This document shows, piece by piece, positions 1-8,944 of a stretch of 64,000 nt of DNA. The DNA lies in the NCBI GenBank assembly GCA_002408125.1, contig DHQO01000018.1:7070-71069 (forward strand), read 5' to 3'. The notes under the pieces were generated by a model that was given only the letters and a program-made list of their open reading frames with translations, made no database searches and had not been told where the DNA came from. The stretch comes from Hyphomonadaceae bacterium UBA5336 (GTDB lineage: Bacteria > Pseudomonadota > Alphaproteobacteria > Caulobacterales > Hyphomonadaceae). The translations under genes were made by a program, and so were the position numbers. The first letter of the stretch is position 1, and every line of letters starts with the position of its first letter.

Positions 1-1
1 T

Positions 2-1150
2 TATCTCGCCCGCTCCATGGTCAGTTTCTGGCGCTTTCGCGAGCTGGGCGGTGGCAGCCGGCCGCCCAACAAGGATGTCCCGCTGAAGCTCGGCGACCAT
101 TCCGGCCAGGGCGTGCACTATGTCTCCGACCACCCGGAAGTGCGCATCCTGAGCCTCTCCTTCATCTTCCTCCTGGTGATCTTCGAGAGCGCGGCGAACG
201 CCTATTTCTTTGCCCGCGAAAGCGAGTTCGGCCTGTTCGGCGGGGTATTCCAGGCCGCCGCGGTGTCGCTCGCCAATGTCGCGACCAGCTATTTCATCAT
301 CGGCTACTGGGGGCTCAGGCACATCTCCGTGCCGCTGAGCCGGGAGCAGAATGCCAGCGATTCCTTCGCTGTGGCGGGCCTTCTGGTGGCACTCGTCTCT
401 GTGGTCTTCACGCTCTATTTTGCCACCAACAGCAATTTCGCCCCGCCCTTCTGGGTTGCCGGAGCCCTGACGCTGGCCGGGCTCGGCGTGCTGGCCTGGT
501 TCCGGATTCGCGACGGGCGCATCTATATCAAGCTGTTCGGCTTTTTCGCGATCTGTTTCGGCGTGGCCACGGTGCTGATGGTCAACCTGTCGGCGGCCCA
601 TTACCGCAACATTCTCGACCTGCAGGCGCTGGGCATGACCTTCCCCGAGGTCAAGACCACCACCTTCCCGCGCTTCTTCATCGAGCCGGAGGTCTGCGAA
701 GCGGTGCTGAATTCGGATATCGGCAACACGATCGGCACGGCGGCAACCAATGCCATGTGCCGGCCTTTCGCGCTGCATTCCCTCGACGCCATGGTGCTGT
801 TCGCCCTCGGCCTTGCTATCTCGGCGCTGGCGGCCTTCGAGGGCCGCAAGGCCGACAGTGCCTTTCCGGGCCTGTCGGATGCCGCGCGGCACTTCGAAGG
901 CGCGCGCCGCGACCTGCAATTCGCCCTGGAAGACTATTATGACAGCTATGAGGACGTGATCGAGGAAATCGAACACGACTTCGACGGCAAGCTGAACGGA
1001 GCCGACAAGGTGAACCTGCGCCAGGCGATGGACCATACCGTGGAGAAATATGCCGTCATGCTGGAAACCGCTGACAAGCTGCTCGCCGACGAGTTCGATG
1101 TCGACGGCGAAGTGGTCGCGCTGGTCCGCCGCTATGGGAGCAATTCATGA
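2..1150 (+). CDS. Multi-pass membrane protein of unknown function, 5' end beyond the window
   Basis: The frame is already open at the left edge, so the true start may lie upstream; the first ATG inside the window is at 17, giving 377 residues. Six hydrophobic segments are visible, at about residues 42-65, 75-100, 115-137, 142-162, 170-192 and 255-275. A long acidic, probably cytoplasmic helical tail follows (about 290-377). Its stop overlaps the start of the next gene by 4 bases, so the two are surely co-transcribed. I do not recognise the family. The partner has a VWA-like fold, so a membrane complex is possible, but that is inference. Confidence 0.7.
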   Translation, partial: YLARSMVSFWRFRELGGGSRPPNKDVPLKLGDHSGQGVHYVSDHPEVRILSLSFIFLLVIFESAANAYFFARESEFGLFGGVFQAAAVSLANVATSYFIIGYWGLRHISVPLSREQNASDSFAVAGLLVALVSVVFTLYFATNSNFAPPFWVAGALTLAGLGVLAWFRIRDGRIYIKLFGFFAICFGVATVLMVNLSAAHYRNILDLQALGMTFPEVKTTTFPRFFIEPEVCEAVLNSDIGNTIGTAATNAMCRPFALHSLDAMVLFALGLAISALAAFEGRKADSAFPGLSDAARHFEGARRDLQFALEDYYDSYEDVIEEIEHDFDGKLNGADKVNLRQAMDHTVEKYAVMLETADKLLADEFDVDGEVVALVRRYGSNS

Positions 1151-1932
1151 GCCGACGCCGTCGCCGGCGCCAGCGCCGCATGGCCTTCGTCAATATCGCC
1201 GTGGCGGTGGGCGTCGTCGCGCTGGCGGCCTATGCCATCGTGAAGGTCCAGCCGCCCGATTATGACGAGACAACGCTGTGCATCGACGGCGATGCCCCGC
1301 CCCATACCGCCATCATCCTCGACAAGACCGACGAGTACAGCCCCGAGCAGGCCGAGCTGATCGCCGCGCTGGTACGCCGGGAAAGCGACCGGCTGAATGT
1401 CGGCGAGCGCTTTACCCTGTTCGAGCTGGATGCGCGCGGGGAGATCGATCCGCGCGGGCGGTTCTCGCTGTGCAATCCCGGGCGCGGCAGCCAGGTGAAC
1501 CCGCTGTTCCGCAATCCGGAAAAGATCGAGGCGCGCTATAATGAGCTGTTCGAAGGCCCGCTGGAGGCCGTGGTGGCCGATCTCGTCGAACCCAGGGAAG
1601 CGCCCGCCAGCCCGATCCTGGAGGCGATTGCGCGCCTCGCCCTGACGGAAAATTTCGGCCGCGATGTCGAAGAGCGCCACCTGATCGTCGTCTCCGACAT
1701 GCTGCAGAACTCGACCATTTTCAGCGCCTATTCCAGCACGCCCCTACCAGCCCCCGAAGTGATCGCCGAGGCGGTGGAAGACCGGTTCGGCAGCGATCTG
1801 CGCGGCGTGGAACTGGAAGTGCGCCTCATCCCGCGCCAAGGTCGCATGGACCAGCAGCGCGGCCCCCTGCGCGAACTCTGGGAAGAGGTGCTCGACGAGC
1901 TCGGCGTGGATGCCCGCTGGCGGGATTTGTAG
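1147..1932 (+). CDS. Membrane-anchored VWA-like protein
   Basis: 261 residues. A very basic N-terminus (SRRRRRRQRR) precedes one transmembrane helix at about residues 14-35, so the rest is probably extracytoplasmic. A segment near residue 57 (LDKTDEYS) resembles a MIDAS-like DxTDxS, and a later strand (IVVSDMLQNS, about 180) fits the core strand of a von Willebrand factor A fold. The ATG overlaps the TGA of the preceding membrane protein, so the two form a translationally coupled pair. The VWA assignment rests on motif inspection only; the substrate or role is unknown. Confidence 0.65.
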   Translation: MSRRRRRRQRRMAFVNIAVAVGVVALAAYAIVKVQPPDYDETTLCIDGDAPPHTAIILDKTDEYSPEQAELIAALVRRESDRLNVGERFTLFELDARGEIDPRGRFSLCNPGRGSQVNPLFRNPEKIEARYNELFEGPLEAVVADLVEPREAPASPILEAIARLALTENFGRDVEERHLIVVSDMLQNSTIFSAYSSTPLPAPEVIAEAVEDRFGSDLRGVELEVRLIPRQGRMDQQRGPLRELWEEVLDELGVDARWRDL

Positions 1933-1944
1933 CGGGCTTTTCTG

Positions 1945-2047
1945 TCTGATCCCGTATCGGGCTCGCGCTCTCACATGGATCGCGCTCAGGGCTGCCTCCT
2001 TGTTTGTCTCCGTATCGCTGCGCTCACATGAGACGCGCTCAGGGCTG
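1945..2047 (+). repeat. Dispersed repeat R1, copy 1
   Basis: This stretch between convergent genes holds the R1 sequence: a degenerate leader (tctgatcccgtatcgggctc) followed by one full 53-bp unit from 1982 to 2034 and the start of another. The same leader and unit recur at 25081-25290, and in inverted orientation near 22700-22790. The rest of the gap to 2200 has GC-rich palindromic sequence (around 2140-2165) but no gene that I can support. Confidence 0.7.
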
Positions 2048-2200
2048 TGTGCCACACAGAGCCGCTTATCCGCGCGAAAGCGGGGATCCAGGGACCAGCT
2101 TTGCGACAACCACGCCGGACGGAACAGCAGTCCTGCTCCCCCCGCGGGGGATGCGGGGGGAAGGCGGTGCCGATTTTCCGGCAACGGACTCCAGAGAAAG

Positions 2201-3106
2201 TCACGGCCCCTCAGCCTCCGCCCAGGCCTCGGCGACGATGGCATCGATTTCTTCACGCGTGAGGATCGGCATGCCGTCGGGCGCGGTGGGGCGGGCCGGC
2301 TCGCGTTCTTGGCGTGCAATCCACATGTTTAGTCCGATATCGTCGAAGGTCAGTGGCGAGAACTCGCCATCGGCAGGCTCAAGCCAGTTTCTTCGGCCAT
2401 CATGCTGGCCTTCGATCAGGCGGCCTTCCAGATCGTACCAGACCCATCTTGTCCGCTCGACCCAGCCGGGCATCTGAAACTCCCTGCCGGGATACCGGGC
2501 CTCGAAATTCGCCCGGACAAAGTCCTCGCCCCAACAGCGTCCGACAAGCTCATACCGCATGACGACACCAAAGGCCTCGTTACGCCACTCGCCGGGAGCG
2601 ATTTCCACCCAGCCCAGCTCCGGATCAAACGTCCTGTCCTCTACCGGCCAGAGATCATAGAACTCGACCGGTGCAATGATCTGGGTGCCCCGGTTGATCG
2701 CCTGCGCGAGCGGGTGGGTCGGCGTGAAGAACGCCCAGCTCAGGAGCGCATAGGCCAGCGGGATCGAGATCAGGCCGAGATTGACGAGACCGAGCACCGC
2801 GTCCGGCCAGCGCCAGTTACGCTCGCGCCAGCCCGACCAGGCCAGAAAGAGCTGGAAGATCAGCAGGGCGCCGGCAATCGCGGCGAGCCAACCCACCATG
2901 CCAAGCCGCTCCGGCCCGCCGAAAAAGCCGAGCTGCATGTGGTCGCAATCGCGCGGCAGAACGATGAACACAATCGTGATCAGCCGGTCGAGAAAGGCGA
3001 TGGCGACGCCGATCAGGAACACCACAAGGTTCAGGCTGACGCCCGTCGGCGCCGCCCTGGCCTGCCGGGATTTCCAGCCCGGCGCCCGTGTCCCCATGTC
3101 TTTCAT
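2201..3106 (-). CDS. Membrane protein of unknown function
   Basis: 301 residues with three clear transmembrane helices in the first half (about residues 24-50, 70-92 and 102-127). A soluble C-terminal half follows, rich in Trp, Glu and Arg (about 130-301). It lies divergent from ahcY, whose start is about 90 bases away. No catalytic motif or family signature is recognisable. The long opposing frame through ahcY that overlaps its 5' end is a codon-bias shadow, not an extension of this gene. Confidence 0.65.
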   Translation of the reverse strand: MKDMGTRAPGWKSRQARAAPTGVSLNLVVFLIGVAIAFLDRLITIVFIVLPRDCDHMQLGFFGGPERLGMVGWLAAIAGALLIFQLFLAWSGWRERNWRWPDAVLGLVNLGLISIPLAYALLSWAFFTPTHPLAQAINRGTQIIAPVEFYDLWPVEDRTFDPELGWVEIAPGEWRNEAFGVVMRYELVGRCWGEDFVRANFEARYPGREFQMPGWVERTRWVWYDLEGRLIEGQHDGRRNWLEPADGEFSPLTFDDIGLNMWIARQEREPARPTAPDGMPILTREEIDAIVAEAWAEAEGP

Positions 3107-3194
3107 CGCACCTGCCTACATGGGGCCTCTTCCCCCGCCGCGCCATATCTGATACGCCCCGGACAAGCTCGAAATCATATAAAGGAACTTTGAT

Positions 3195-4586
3195 ATGACC
3201 GACTATGCCGTCGCCGATATCTCGCTGGCAGAGTATGGCCGCAAGGAGATCGCGATTGCCGAGACCGAGATGCCCGGCCTGATGGCGGCGCGCGAGGAGT
3301 TCGGTCCGTCTCAGCCGCTCAAGGGCGCGCGCATCGCCGGTTCCCTGCACATGACGATCCAGACCGCCGTCCTGATCCAGACGCTGGAAGCCCTGGGCGC
3401 GGAAGTGCGCTGGGCCAGCTGCAACATCTATTCGACCCAGGACCATGCCGCCGCGGCCATCGCCGACGCCGGCACCCCGGTCTTTGCCCACAAGGGCGAG
3501 ACGCTGGAGGAATACTGGGACTTTGCCGACAAGATCTTCCACTGGCCGAATGGCAAGATGGCGAACCTGATCCTCGATGATGGCGGCGATGCCACCATGT
3601 ATATCCTGCTCGGCGCGCGCGCCGAGGAAGGTGAGGACGTGCTGTCGAAACCGAAATCGGAAGAAGAGACCGTCCTCTTCGCCCAGATCAGGAAGCGCAT
3701 GGAGGCCTCGCCGGGCTGGTTCACCAGGCAGCGCCACGCCATCAAGGGCGTCTCGGAAGAGACCACCACCGGCGTCAACCGCCTCTACCAGCTGATGGAA
3801 AAGGGCCGCCTGCCCTTCCCGGCGATCAATGTGAATGACAGCGTCACCAAGTCGAAATTCGACAACAAGTATGGCTGCAAGGAGAGCCTCGTTGACGCTA
3901 TCCGCCGCGGCACCGATGTGATGCTGGCCGGCAAGACCGCCTTCGTGGCCGGCTATGGCGATGTCGGCAAGGGCTCGGCGGCGTCGCTGGCCGGCTCGGG
4001 CGCGCGCGTCGCCGTCTCCGAGATCGACCCGATCTGCGCCCTGCAGGCGGCGATGGACGGGTTCGAGGTGCTCACCGTGGACGAAGCCGCACCGAAGGCC
4101 GACATCTTCGTCACCGCCACCGGCAACAAGGATATCCTCACCGTCGACCATATGCGCGCGATGAAGGACATGGCGATCGTCTGCAATATCGGCCATTTCG
4201 ACAATGAGATTCAGGTCGAGGGCCTGCGCAATTTCGAGTGGACGAACATCAAGCCGCAGGTCGACATGATCACCTTCCCCGATGGCAAGCGGATCATCCT
4301 CTTGTCCGAAGGGCGCCTCGTGAACCTTGGCAACGCGACCGGCCACCCCTCTTTCGTGATGTCGGCCAGCTTCACCAACCAGACCCTCGCCCAGATCGAG
4401 CTCTGGACGCGCGGGGATGAGTACGAGAACAAGGTCTACACCCTGCCCAAGCATCTCGATGAGAAGGTCGCGCGCCTGCATCTTGAAAAGCTCGGTGTGA
4501 AACTCACCGAGCTCAGCGGCGAACAGGCCGAGTATATCGGCGTGGAAACCACCGGCCCGTTCAAGCCGGAACATTACCGCTATTAG
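3195..4586 (+). CDS. ahcY: Adenosylhomocysteinase (S-adenosyl-L-homocysteine hydrolase)
   Basis: This enzyme cleaves S-adenosylhomocysteine to adenosine and homocysteine, removing the inhibitory by-product of methyl transfer. The 463-residue length is normal for the family. A Rossmann NAD site (GYGDVGKGSA, near residues 253-262) is present, together with the GHFDNEI block and the C-terminal KPEHYRY, whose Lys and Tyr complete the neighbouring subunit's NAD site. The ATG at 3195 follows an AAAGGA ribosome site at 3181-3186. It precedes purU and metK on the same strand, a sensible methyl-cycle and one-carbon grouping. I see no SAH riboswitch in the 88-base leader. Confidence 0.97.
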   Translation: MTDYAVADISLAEYGRKEIAIAETEMPGLMAAREEFGPSQPLKGARIAGSLHMTIQTAVLIQTLEALGAEVRWASCNIYSTQDHAAAAIADAGTPVFAHKGETLEEYWDFADKIFHWPNGKMANLILDDGGDATMYILLGARAEEGEDVLSKPKSEEETVLFAQIRKRMEASPGWFTRQRHAIKGVSEETTTGVNRLYQLMEKGRLPFPAINVNDSVTKSKFDNKYGCKESLVDAIRRGTDVMLAGKTAFVAGYGDVGKGSAASLAGSGARVAVSEIDPICALQAAMDGFEVLTVDEAAPKADIFVTATGNKDILTVDHMRAMKDMAIVCNIGHFDNEIQVEGLRNFEWTNIKPQVDMITFPDGKRIILLSEGRLVNLGNATGHPSFVMSASFTNQTLAQIELWTRGDEYENKVYTLPKHLDEKVARLHLEKLGVKLTELSGEQAEYIGVETTGPFKPEHYRY

Positions 4587-4649
4587 GCCCTGGCGGGGGC
4601 CATTTGCGGCCCCTCGCCTTTTGCCCATACCGAGCTATACCCGCGCCCC

Positions 4650-5504
4650 ATGACCGAGACCTACCTCCTCACCCTTTCATGTCCCGACAAGGTCGGGATC
4701 ATCGCAGCCATCGCCCGCCAGATGGAGGAGAAGGGCTGTTTCATCGCCCGCTCGCGCAGTTTCGGCGATGAGGAGACCGGCCAGTTCTTCACGCGCCTGG
4801 CTTTCCGCCCGACCCGGTCGGGTTTCGAGCCGGAACAGTTCTGCAAGGACTTCCAGCCCGTCGCCGACAAGCTGGAGGCCGAGTTCCAGGTCACCAATGA
4901 GGACGACAAGGTCAAAACGCTGATCTTGGTCTCGAAATCGGCCCATTGCGCCAATGCCCTGATGGCCGGCGCGCGCTCGGGTGAGCTGGCCATCGAGCCG
5001 GTCGGCTTCGTCTCCAATCACCACACGCTCGGGCCCGCCCTGTCGCACTGGGGCGTACCCTATTACCAGGTGCCGGTGTCCGCCGAGACCAAGGCCGACG
5101 CCGAAGCGCGCCTGTTCGAACTGATCGAGGAGACCGGCGCGGAACTGGTCGTGCTCGCCCGCTACATGCAGGTGCTCAGCAATGATGTATGCCGACATCT
5201 GGAAGGCCGGTGCATCAATATCCACCACTCCTTCCTGCCGAGCTTCAAGGGCGCCCGCCCCTATCACCAGGCCCATACGCGCGGCGTGAAGGTGATCGGT
5301 GCGACCGCGCACTATGTCACCTCGGACCTGGATGAAGGCCCGATCATCACCCAGGTCACCGAACCGGTTGACCACACCCATCGCCCGGAAGACATGATCC
5401 AGATCGGCCGCCACCTGGAGGCCCAGGCCCTGATGCGGGCCGTTCGCGCCCATGCCGAACGCCGCATCTTCCTGAGCGGTCACCGCACCGTAATTCTCAC
5501 ATGA
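4650..5504 (+). CDS. purU: Formyltetrahydrofolate deformylase
   Basis: PurU hydrolyses 10-formyl-THF to THF and formate, balancing one-carbon pools. The 284 residues divide into an N-terminal ACT domain (about 1-85, beginning with a typical LSCPDKVGI strand) and a formyl-transferase-like catalytic domain (about 90-284). The catalytic block NIHHSFLPSFKG lies near residues 189-200, and the conserved Asp lies in DEGPII near 227. It sits 64 bases after ahcY and 80 bases before metK on the same strand. The ribosome site is weak. Confidence 0.95.
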   Translation: MTETYLLTLSCPDKVGIIAAIARQMEEKGCFIARSRSFGDEETGQFFTRLAFRPTRSGFEPEQFCKDFQPVADKLEAEFQVTNEDDKVKTLILVSKSAHCANALMAGARSGELAIEPVGFVSNHHTLGPALSHWGVPYYQVPVSAETKADAEARLFELIEETGAELVVLARYMQVLSNDVCRHLEGRCINIHHSFLPSFKGARPYHQAHTRGVKVIGATAHYVTSDLDEGPIITQVTEPVDHTHRPEDMIQIGRHLEAQALMRAVRAHAERRIFLSGHRTVILT

Positions 5505-5538
5505 GCCTTGATTTGACTTCACCCTGTGGCCCAATGAC

Positions 5539-5553
5539 CTTGCGGGCCGCAAG
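5539..5553 (+). promoter_or_regulatory. Palindromic hairpin in the metK leader
   Basis: CTTGC and GCAAG arms flank GGGCC about 32 bases upstream of the metK start. A GATTTG lies upstream at about 5511. This faintly recalls SAM-II leaders, but the conserved GCTAAA element is absent, so only a hairpin is recorded. Confidence 0.3.
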
Positions 5554-5584
5554 ATCGACGACACCAGCCTGAGGGACACTCATC

Positions 5585-6763
5585 TTGACCAGCTACGACT
5601 TCACCAGTGAAAGCGTTTCCGAAGGCCATCCCGACAAGGTGGCCGACCAGATCTCCGACGCCATTGTCGATCTGTTCCTGGCCCGCGATCCGCGCGCCAA
5701 GGTGGCGGTGGAAACCCTGACCACAACCAATCGCGTGGTGCTGGCCGGCGAGGTGCGCACCACCAATGGTACAGACGTCAGCCATGAAGAGATGAACCAG
5801 GCCGCGCGCGATGTCGTCAAACGCATCGGCTATGAGCAGGAGGGCTTCCACTGGCAGACCATGGCGGTGGAAAACCATGTCCACGGCCAGTCGGTGGAAA
5901 TCGCCCAGGGCGTGGAAGAAGGCCAGGGCACCTATACCGAGGAAGGGGCCGGCGACCAGGGCATCATGTTCGGCTATGCCACCGACGAAACCCCGGAAAT
6001 GATGCCGCCGCCGCTGCTCTATTCCCACCAGATCCTGAAGAAACTGGCGGATCTGCGCCATTCCGGCGCCGAGCCCATGCTGGAGCCCGACGCCAAGAGC
6101 CAGGTCACGCTGCGCTATGAGAACGGCGTGCCGGTGGGCGTGAACGCCGTGGTCGTCTCCCACCAGCACAAGGCCAATGCCTCGCTCGACGGCCTGCGCG
6201 AGATCATCCGCCCGGTGGTGGCAGACGTACTGCCCAATGGCTGGTTTCCGCCGGAAGACAAGTTCTATGTGAACCCCACCGGGCGTTTCGTGATCGGCGG
6301 CCCGGATGGCGATGCGGGCCTCACCGGCCGCAAGATCATTGTCGACACCTATGGCGGCGCGGCCCCGCATGGCGGCGGCGCCTTCTCAGGCAAGGACCCG
6401 TCCAAGGTCGACCGCTCGGCGGCCTATGCCACGCGCTATCTGGCGAAGAATGTGGTCGCCGCGGGCCTCGCGAAGAAATGCGTGATCCAGGTCTCATATG
6501 CGATTGGTGTGGCCCAGCCTCTGTCGATCTTTGTCGACACGTTCGGCACCGGGCGGGCGCCCGAGGACCGGATCGCGGCCGCCCTGCGCGAGCTGTTCGA
6601 TCTCAGCCCGCGCGGCATTCGCACCCATCTCGGCCTGGGCGCCCCGATCTATTTCCCGAGCGCGGCCTATGGCCATTTCGGCCGCGAGCCAGGCCCGAAC
6701 GGGGAGTTCAGCTGGGAGAAGACCGACCTGGCCGAGGAACTGAAAAGCCTCGTGAAAGTCTAG
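5585..6763 (+). CDS. metK: Methionine adenosyltransferase (S-adenosylmethionine synthetase)
   Basis: MetK makes SAM from methionine and ATP. The 392-residue protein has the SEGHPDK block (residues 12-18), the GAGDQG signature hexapeptide (about 120-126) and the Gly-rich GGGAFSGKD block (about 260-268). Translation most likely starts at TTG 5585: a GAGGGA ribosome site lies at 5571-5576, the protein begins right at the conserved SYDFTSESVSEGHPDK, and no ATG lies nearby in frame. Its end overlaps the convergent flippase gene by 4 bases. It is third in the ahcY-purU-metK run. Confidence 0.97.
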   Translation: MTSYDFTSESVSEGHPDKVADQISDAIVDLFLARDPRAKVAVETLTTTNRVVLAGEVRTTNGTDVSHEEMNQAARDVVKRIGYEQEGFHWQTMAVENHVHGQSVEIAQGVEEGQGTYTEEGAGDQGIMFGYATDETPEMMPPPLLYSHQILKKLADLRHSGAEPMLEPDAKSQVTLRYENGVPVGVNAVVVSHQHKANASLDGLREIIRPVVADVLPNGWFPPEDKFYVNPTGRFVIGGPDGDAGLTGRKIIVDTYGGAAPHGGGAFSGKDPSKVDRSAAYATRYLAKNVVAAGLAKKCVIQVSYAIGVAQPLSIFVDTFGTGRAPEDRIAAALRELFDLSPRGIRTHLGLGAPIYFPSAAYGHFGREPGPNGEFSWEKTDLAEELKSLVKV

Positions 6764-8247
6764 GCCGGCTGGCGCGCCATCAGGGCGTTCAGTCCGCCGC
6801 GCCATTCGGTGAGCCGCACCGTACCCGTGGCGAAGCTTGTGGCGATCAGCGCCGCGCCCGCCACGCCAAGCTGCAGCCAGAGCCCGAGCGGCGCAGCCAG
6901 CCAGGCTGTACCTGCCACGACGGCCCAGACAAGCCCGGGGCGGGCGAGCGCAGTAAGCGCTTTCACCTCGGCCAGCCGATGCAGGACGAGCAGCTTCACC
7001 ACCAGCCCTGCCAGCACCACCGCGAGCGTCAGCCCGGCTGCGGCTGGCGCGCCATACGCGGAAAAGACCGGCACGAAGCCCGCCACCAGGGCGAGCACGG
7101 CCAGCGCGTTCACTGCCGTCAGCCAGCCCAGGCGGCCTTTGAGGTAGAGGATCTGGTCGACGGCAAAGCTCGCCGCCACGGGCCCGATCACGCAGGCCGC
7201 CACCTGGAACACCGCCTCGGCCGCGCCATAGTCGCCCCCGCCGATGGCATGCATCAGCACGCCGCCCATGGCGTACGCGACGAGGCCCGCCGCGGCGCCG
7301 GCCAGCAAGCCATAGCGGACGCAGAAATCGAGATAGCGCACATCCTTGCCATCGGCGCGCTGATGGGCGCGGCCCAGCACGGGGAAGGCCGCCGTCAGGA
7401 CTGTGACGGTGAGCGTGGCGAGCATCAGCGCGGCGTTCCATGCCAGTGCGAACTGGCCGATCATGTCCCCGGCCGCCTCTGAGTAGCGTACCAGCACCAG
7501 CGGTGCGGAGCGGATCCAGTGGCCGGCCGCCAGCGCGATGCCGACCCCGAAAAGCGGCCCGGCAATCCCGGCAAGGTCCAGGCTCAATCCGCCGAGCGGG
7601 CCGACGCGCCGGCGCATCAGCCAGAACCCGGTCACCGCCTCGGCAAGCCAGGAGGCAAGATGGACCAGCGCAACGCCGATCAGCCCACCGCCAAGCCAGA
7701 GCACACAGGTCCCGGCGAGCACTTCCATGAAGCGGAAGGATCCCACCAGGCGCAGCACCATGGCGCTGTCCTCATGGGCGGTGAACACGTCCGCCACGGC
7801 GATGGAAAGCCCGCGCAGCACCAGCGCGCCGGCAAAGAGCCCGATCAGCAGCCATTCGGTGCCGCTCGCGCCGGAACCCGCCGCCAGCGCGACAAAGGCG
7901 AGCGCGCAGGCAAGAAGCCCCGCGCCCTGCACGCTCAGCGCCTCGCCCAGCATGCCGCGCAGGTCACCGCGTTCCGACCGCGTCTTTGACAGGAAAGCCG
8001 GCAGCCCTGCCGTCGCTGTCGCGAGCACGGCAAGATAGGTCGACTGCAATGTCGAGATCAGGCCAAAGCCCTCCGGGCCGAGCCAGCGCGCGAGGATGGC
8101 GACATAGACAAGCCGGAGCAGCGTTGCCAGCCAGCTCGCCCCGAGCAGCCAGGCGCCATTGCGCACGACCGAGCGCAGACCGTCGCCAAGCCGCGATTGG
8201 CCCGGCGGCAGGGCCTTTTCCAGCTCGGATGGGGTCTCGGCGATCAT
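6760..8247 (-). CDS. Polysaccharide or lipid flippase-like membrane protein (MOP/Wzx-type)
   Basis: 495 residues, almost entirely hydrophobic, with about 12-14 transmembrane helices in the pattern of the MOP superfamily (oligosaccharide flippases, MATE). The first helices follow a short cytoplasmic N-terminus ending in RNGAWLLGASWLATLLRL, typical of Wzx-like proteins. Such proteins flip lipid-linked sugars across the inner membrane; the substrate here is unknown. No glycosyltransferase genes are adjacent, so it is an orphan. Its stop overlaps that of metK on the opposite strand. Confidence 0.8.
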   Translation of the reverse strand: MIAETPSELEKALPPGQSRLGDGLRSVVRNGAWLLGASWLATLLRLVYVAILARWLGPEGFGLISTLQSTYLAVLATATAGLPAFLSKTRSERGDLRGMLGEALSVQGAGLLACALAFVALAAGSGASGTEWLLIGLFAGALVLRGLSIAVADVFTAHEDSAMVLRLVGSFRFMEVLAGTCVLWLGGGLIGVALVHLASWLAEAVTGFWLMRRRVGPLGGLSLDLAGIAGPLFGVGIALAAGHWIRSAPLVLVRYSEAAGDMIGQFALAWNAALMLATLTVTVLTAAFPVLGRAHQRADGKDVRYLDFCVRYGLLAGAAAGLVAYAMGGVLMHAIGGGDYGAAEAVFQVAACVIGPVAASFAVDQILYLKGRLGWLTAVNALAVLALVAGFVPVFSAYGAPAAAGLTLAVVLAGLVVKLLVLHRLAEVKALTALARPGLVWAVVAGTAWLAAPLGLWLQLGVAGAALIATSFATGTVRLTEWRGGLNALMARQPA

Positions 8248-8306
8248 CGCGTCAATCTGCGCGCTTATTGCTTAAACCCGCGTTTAAGCCCTGTGAGATG
8301 GCAATT

Positions 8307-8807
8307 TCAGGTGAGCTCAGAGAAATCCAGCACCTCCAGCCCGTGCCCGCTCTCGGTGACAAAGCGTTCGAAATCGGCGCGGCTGATCGCCGTGGTGGCG
8401 ATATTGCGCATCGGGTGAAAGTTCAGCGGGTCGTGCTGCATGAGGGCATGGTCGAGGATGAAGCGCACCCGTGCGCCCGGATCATTGACCAGCGCGAAGG
8501 CCGTCACCGAGCCGGGCGTCACACCGAGCACCTCTTCCATCAGTTCCGGGGCGCCGAAGCTCAGCCGTTTCACGCCGAGCGCGCGGTGCAGCTTGTTGAG
8601 CGGCAGCTGGCTGTCGGCATGAGCCGAGATCAGGATGAGGTCGCCATCCTTGTTGGTCATGAACAGGTTCTTGGTGTGCCCGCCGGGCATGGCAGCCTTC
8701 AGATCGCGGCCTTCCTCCACGGTGAAAACGGCCTCGTGCCAGTGCGTGGTATGCGGGATATCTCGCGCATCGAGCCAGGCGAACAGGTCTTCGGGGCTTG
8801 TGATCAT
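8307..8807 (-). CDS. Trans-editing prolyl-tRNA deacylase (ProXp/YbaK-like)
   Basis: 166 residues with the YbaK/ProRS-INS fold. This family hydrolyses mischarged tRNA, most often Ala-tRNA(Pro), in trans. Visible hallmarks are the TTHWHEAVFTVEEG strand, the G-G-H-T-K-N-L-F motif with the conserved Lys (near residues 42-49), and the GVTPGSVTAFAL block. I take the ATG at 8807 as start, because sequence upstream of it runs into a palindromic repeat and is unlike the family. The gene is divergent from the DUF6065 gene. Confidence 0.88.
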   Translation of the reverse strand: MITSPEDLFAWLDARDIPHTTHWHEAVFTVEEGRDLKAAMPGGHTKNLFMTNKDGDLILISAHADSQLPLNKLHRALGVKRLSFGAPELMEEVLGVTPGSVTAFALVNDPGARVRFILDHALMQHDPLNFHPMRNIATTAISRADFERFVTESGHGLEVLDFSELT

Positions 8808-8845
8808 CACAGCGTTTCGGCAAGGCTCTGTGCAATTGTCAAGAT

Positions 8846-8912
8846 CCGCCCTCTCCCCTCCCAACCGCCCCAATGGTGCGACCCTGTGGGCGGTTGGGAG
8901 GGGAGAGGGCGG
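8846..8912. repeat. Perfect 25-bp inverted repeat with 17-base loop
   Basis: The left arm is 8846-8870 and the right arm 8888-8912; they are perfectly complementary (arm begins ccgccctctcccctccc). It sits in the 137-base gap between two divergent genes, 39 bases from one start and 33 from the other. There is no poly-T tract, so it is not a simple terminator. A palindromic repetitive unit or short MITE is more likely. Confidence 0.85.
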
Positions 8913-8944
8913 CACGCGAAGCGTATCAGGCGGGAGTAAGGTAC

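Noticed and set aside
2817..4628. A 603-codon open frame on the minus strand across ahcY
   Set aside because: It mirrors the coding frame of ahcY and reflects GC-rich codon bias. It shows no homology or plausible start.
5505..5584. A SAM-II or SAM/SAH riboswitch before metK
   Set aside because: GATTTG and a CTTG/CAAG pairing recall SAM-II, but the conserved GCTAAA segment and correct helix lengths are absent.
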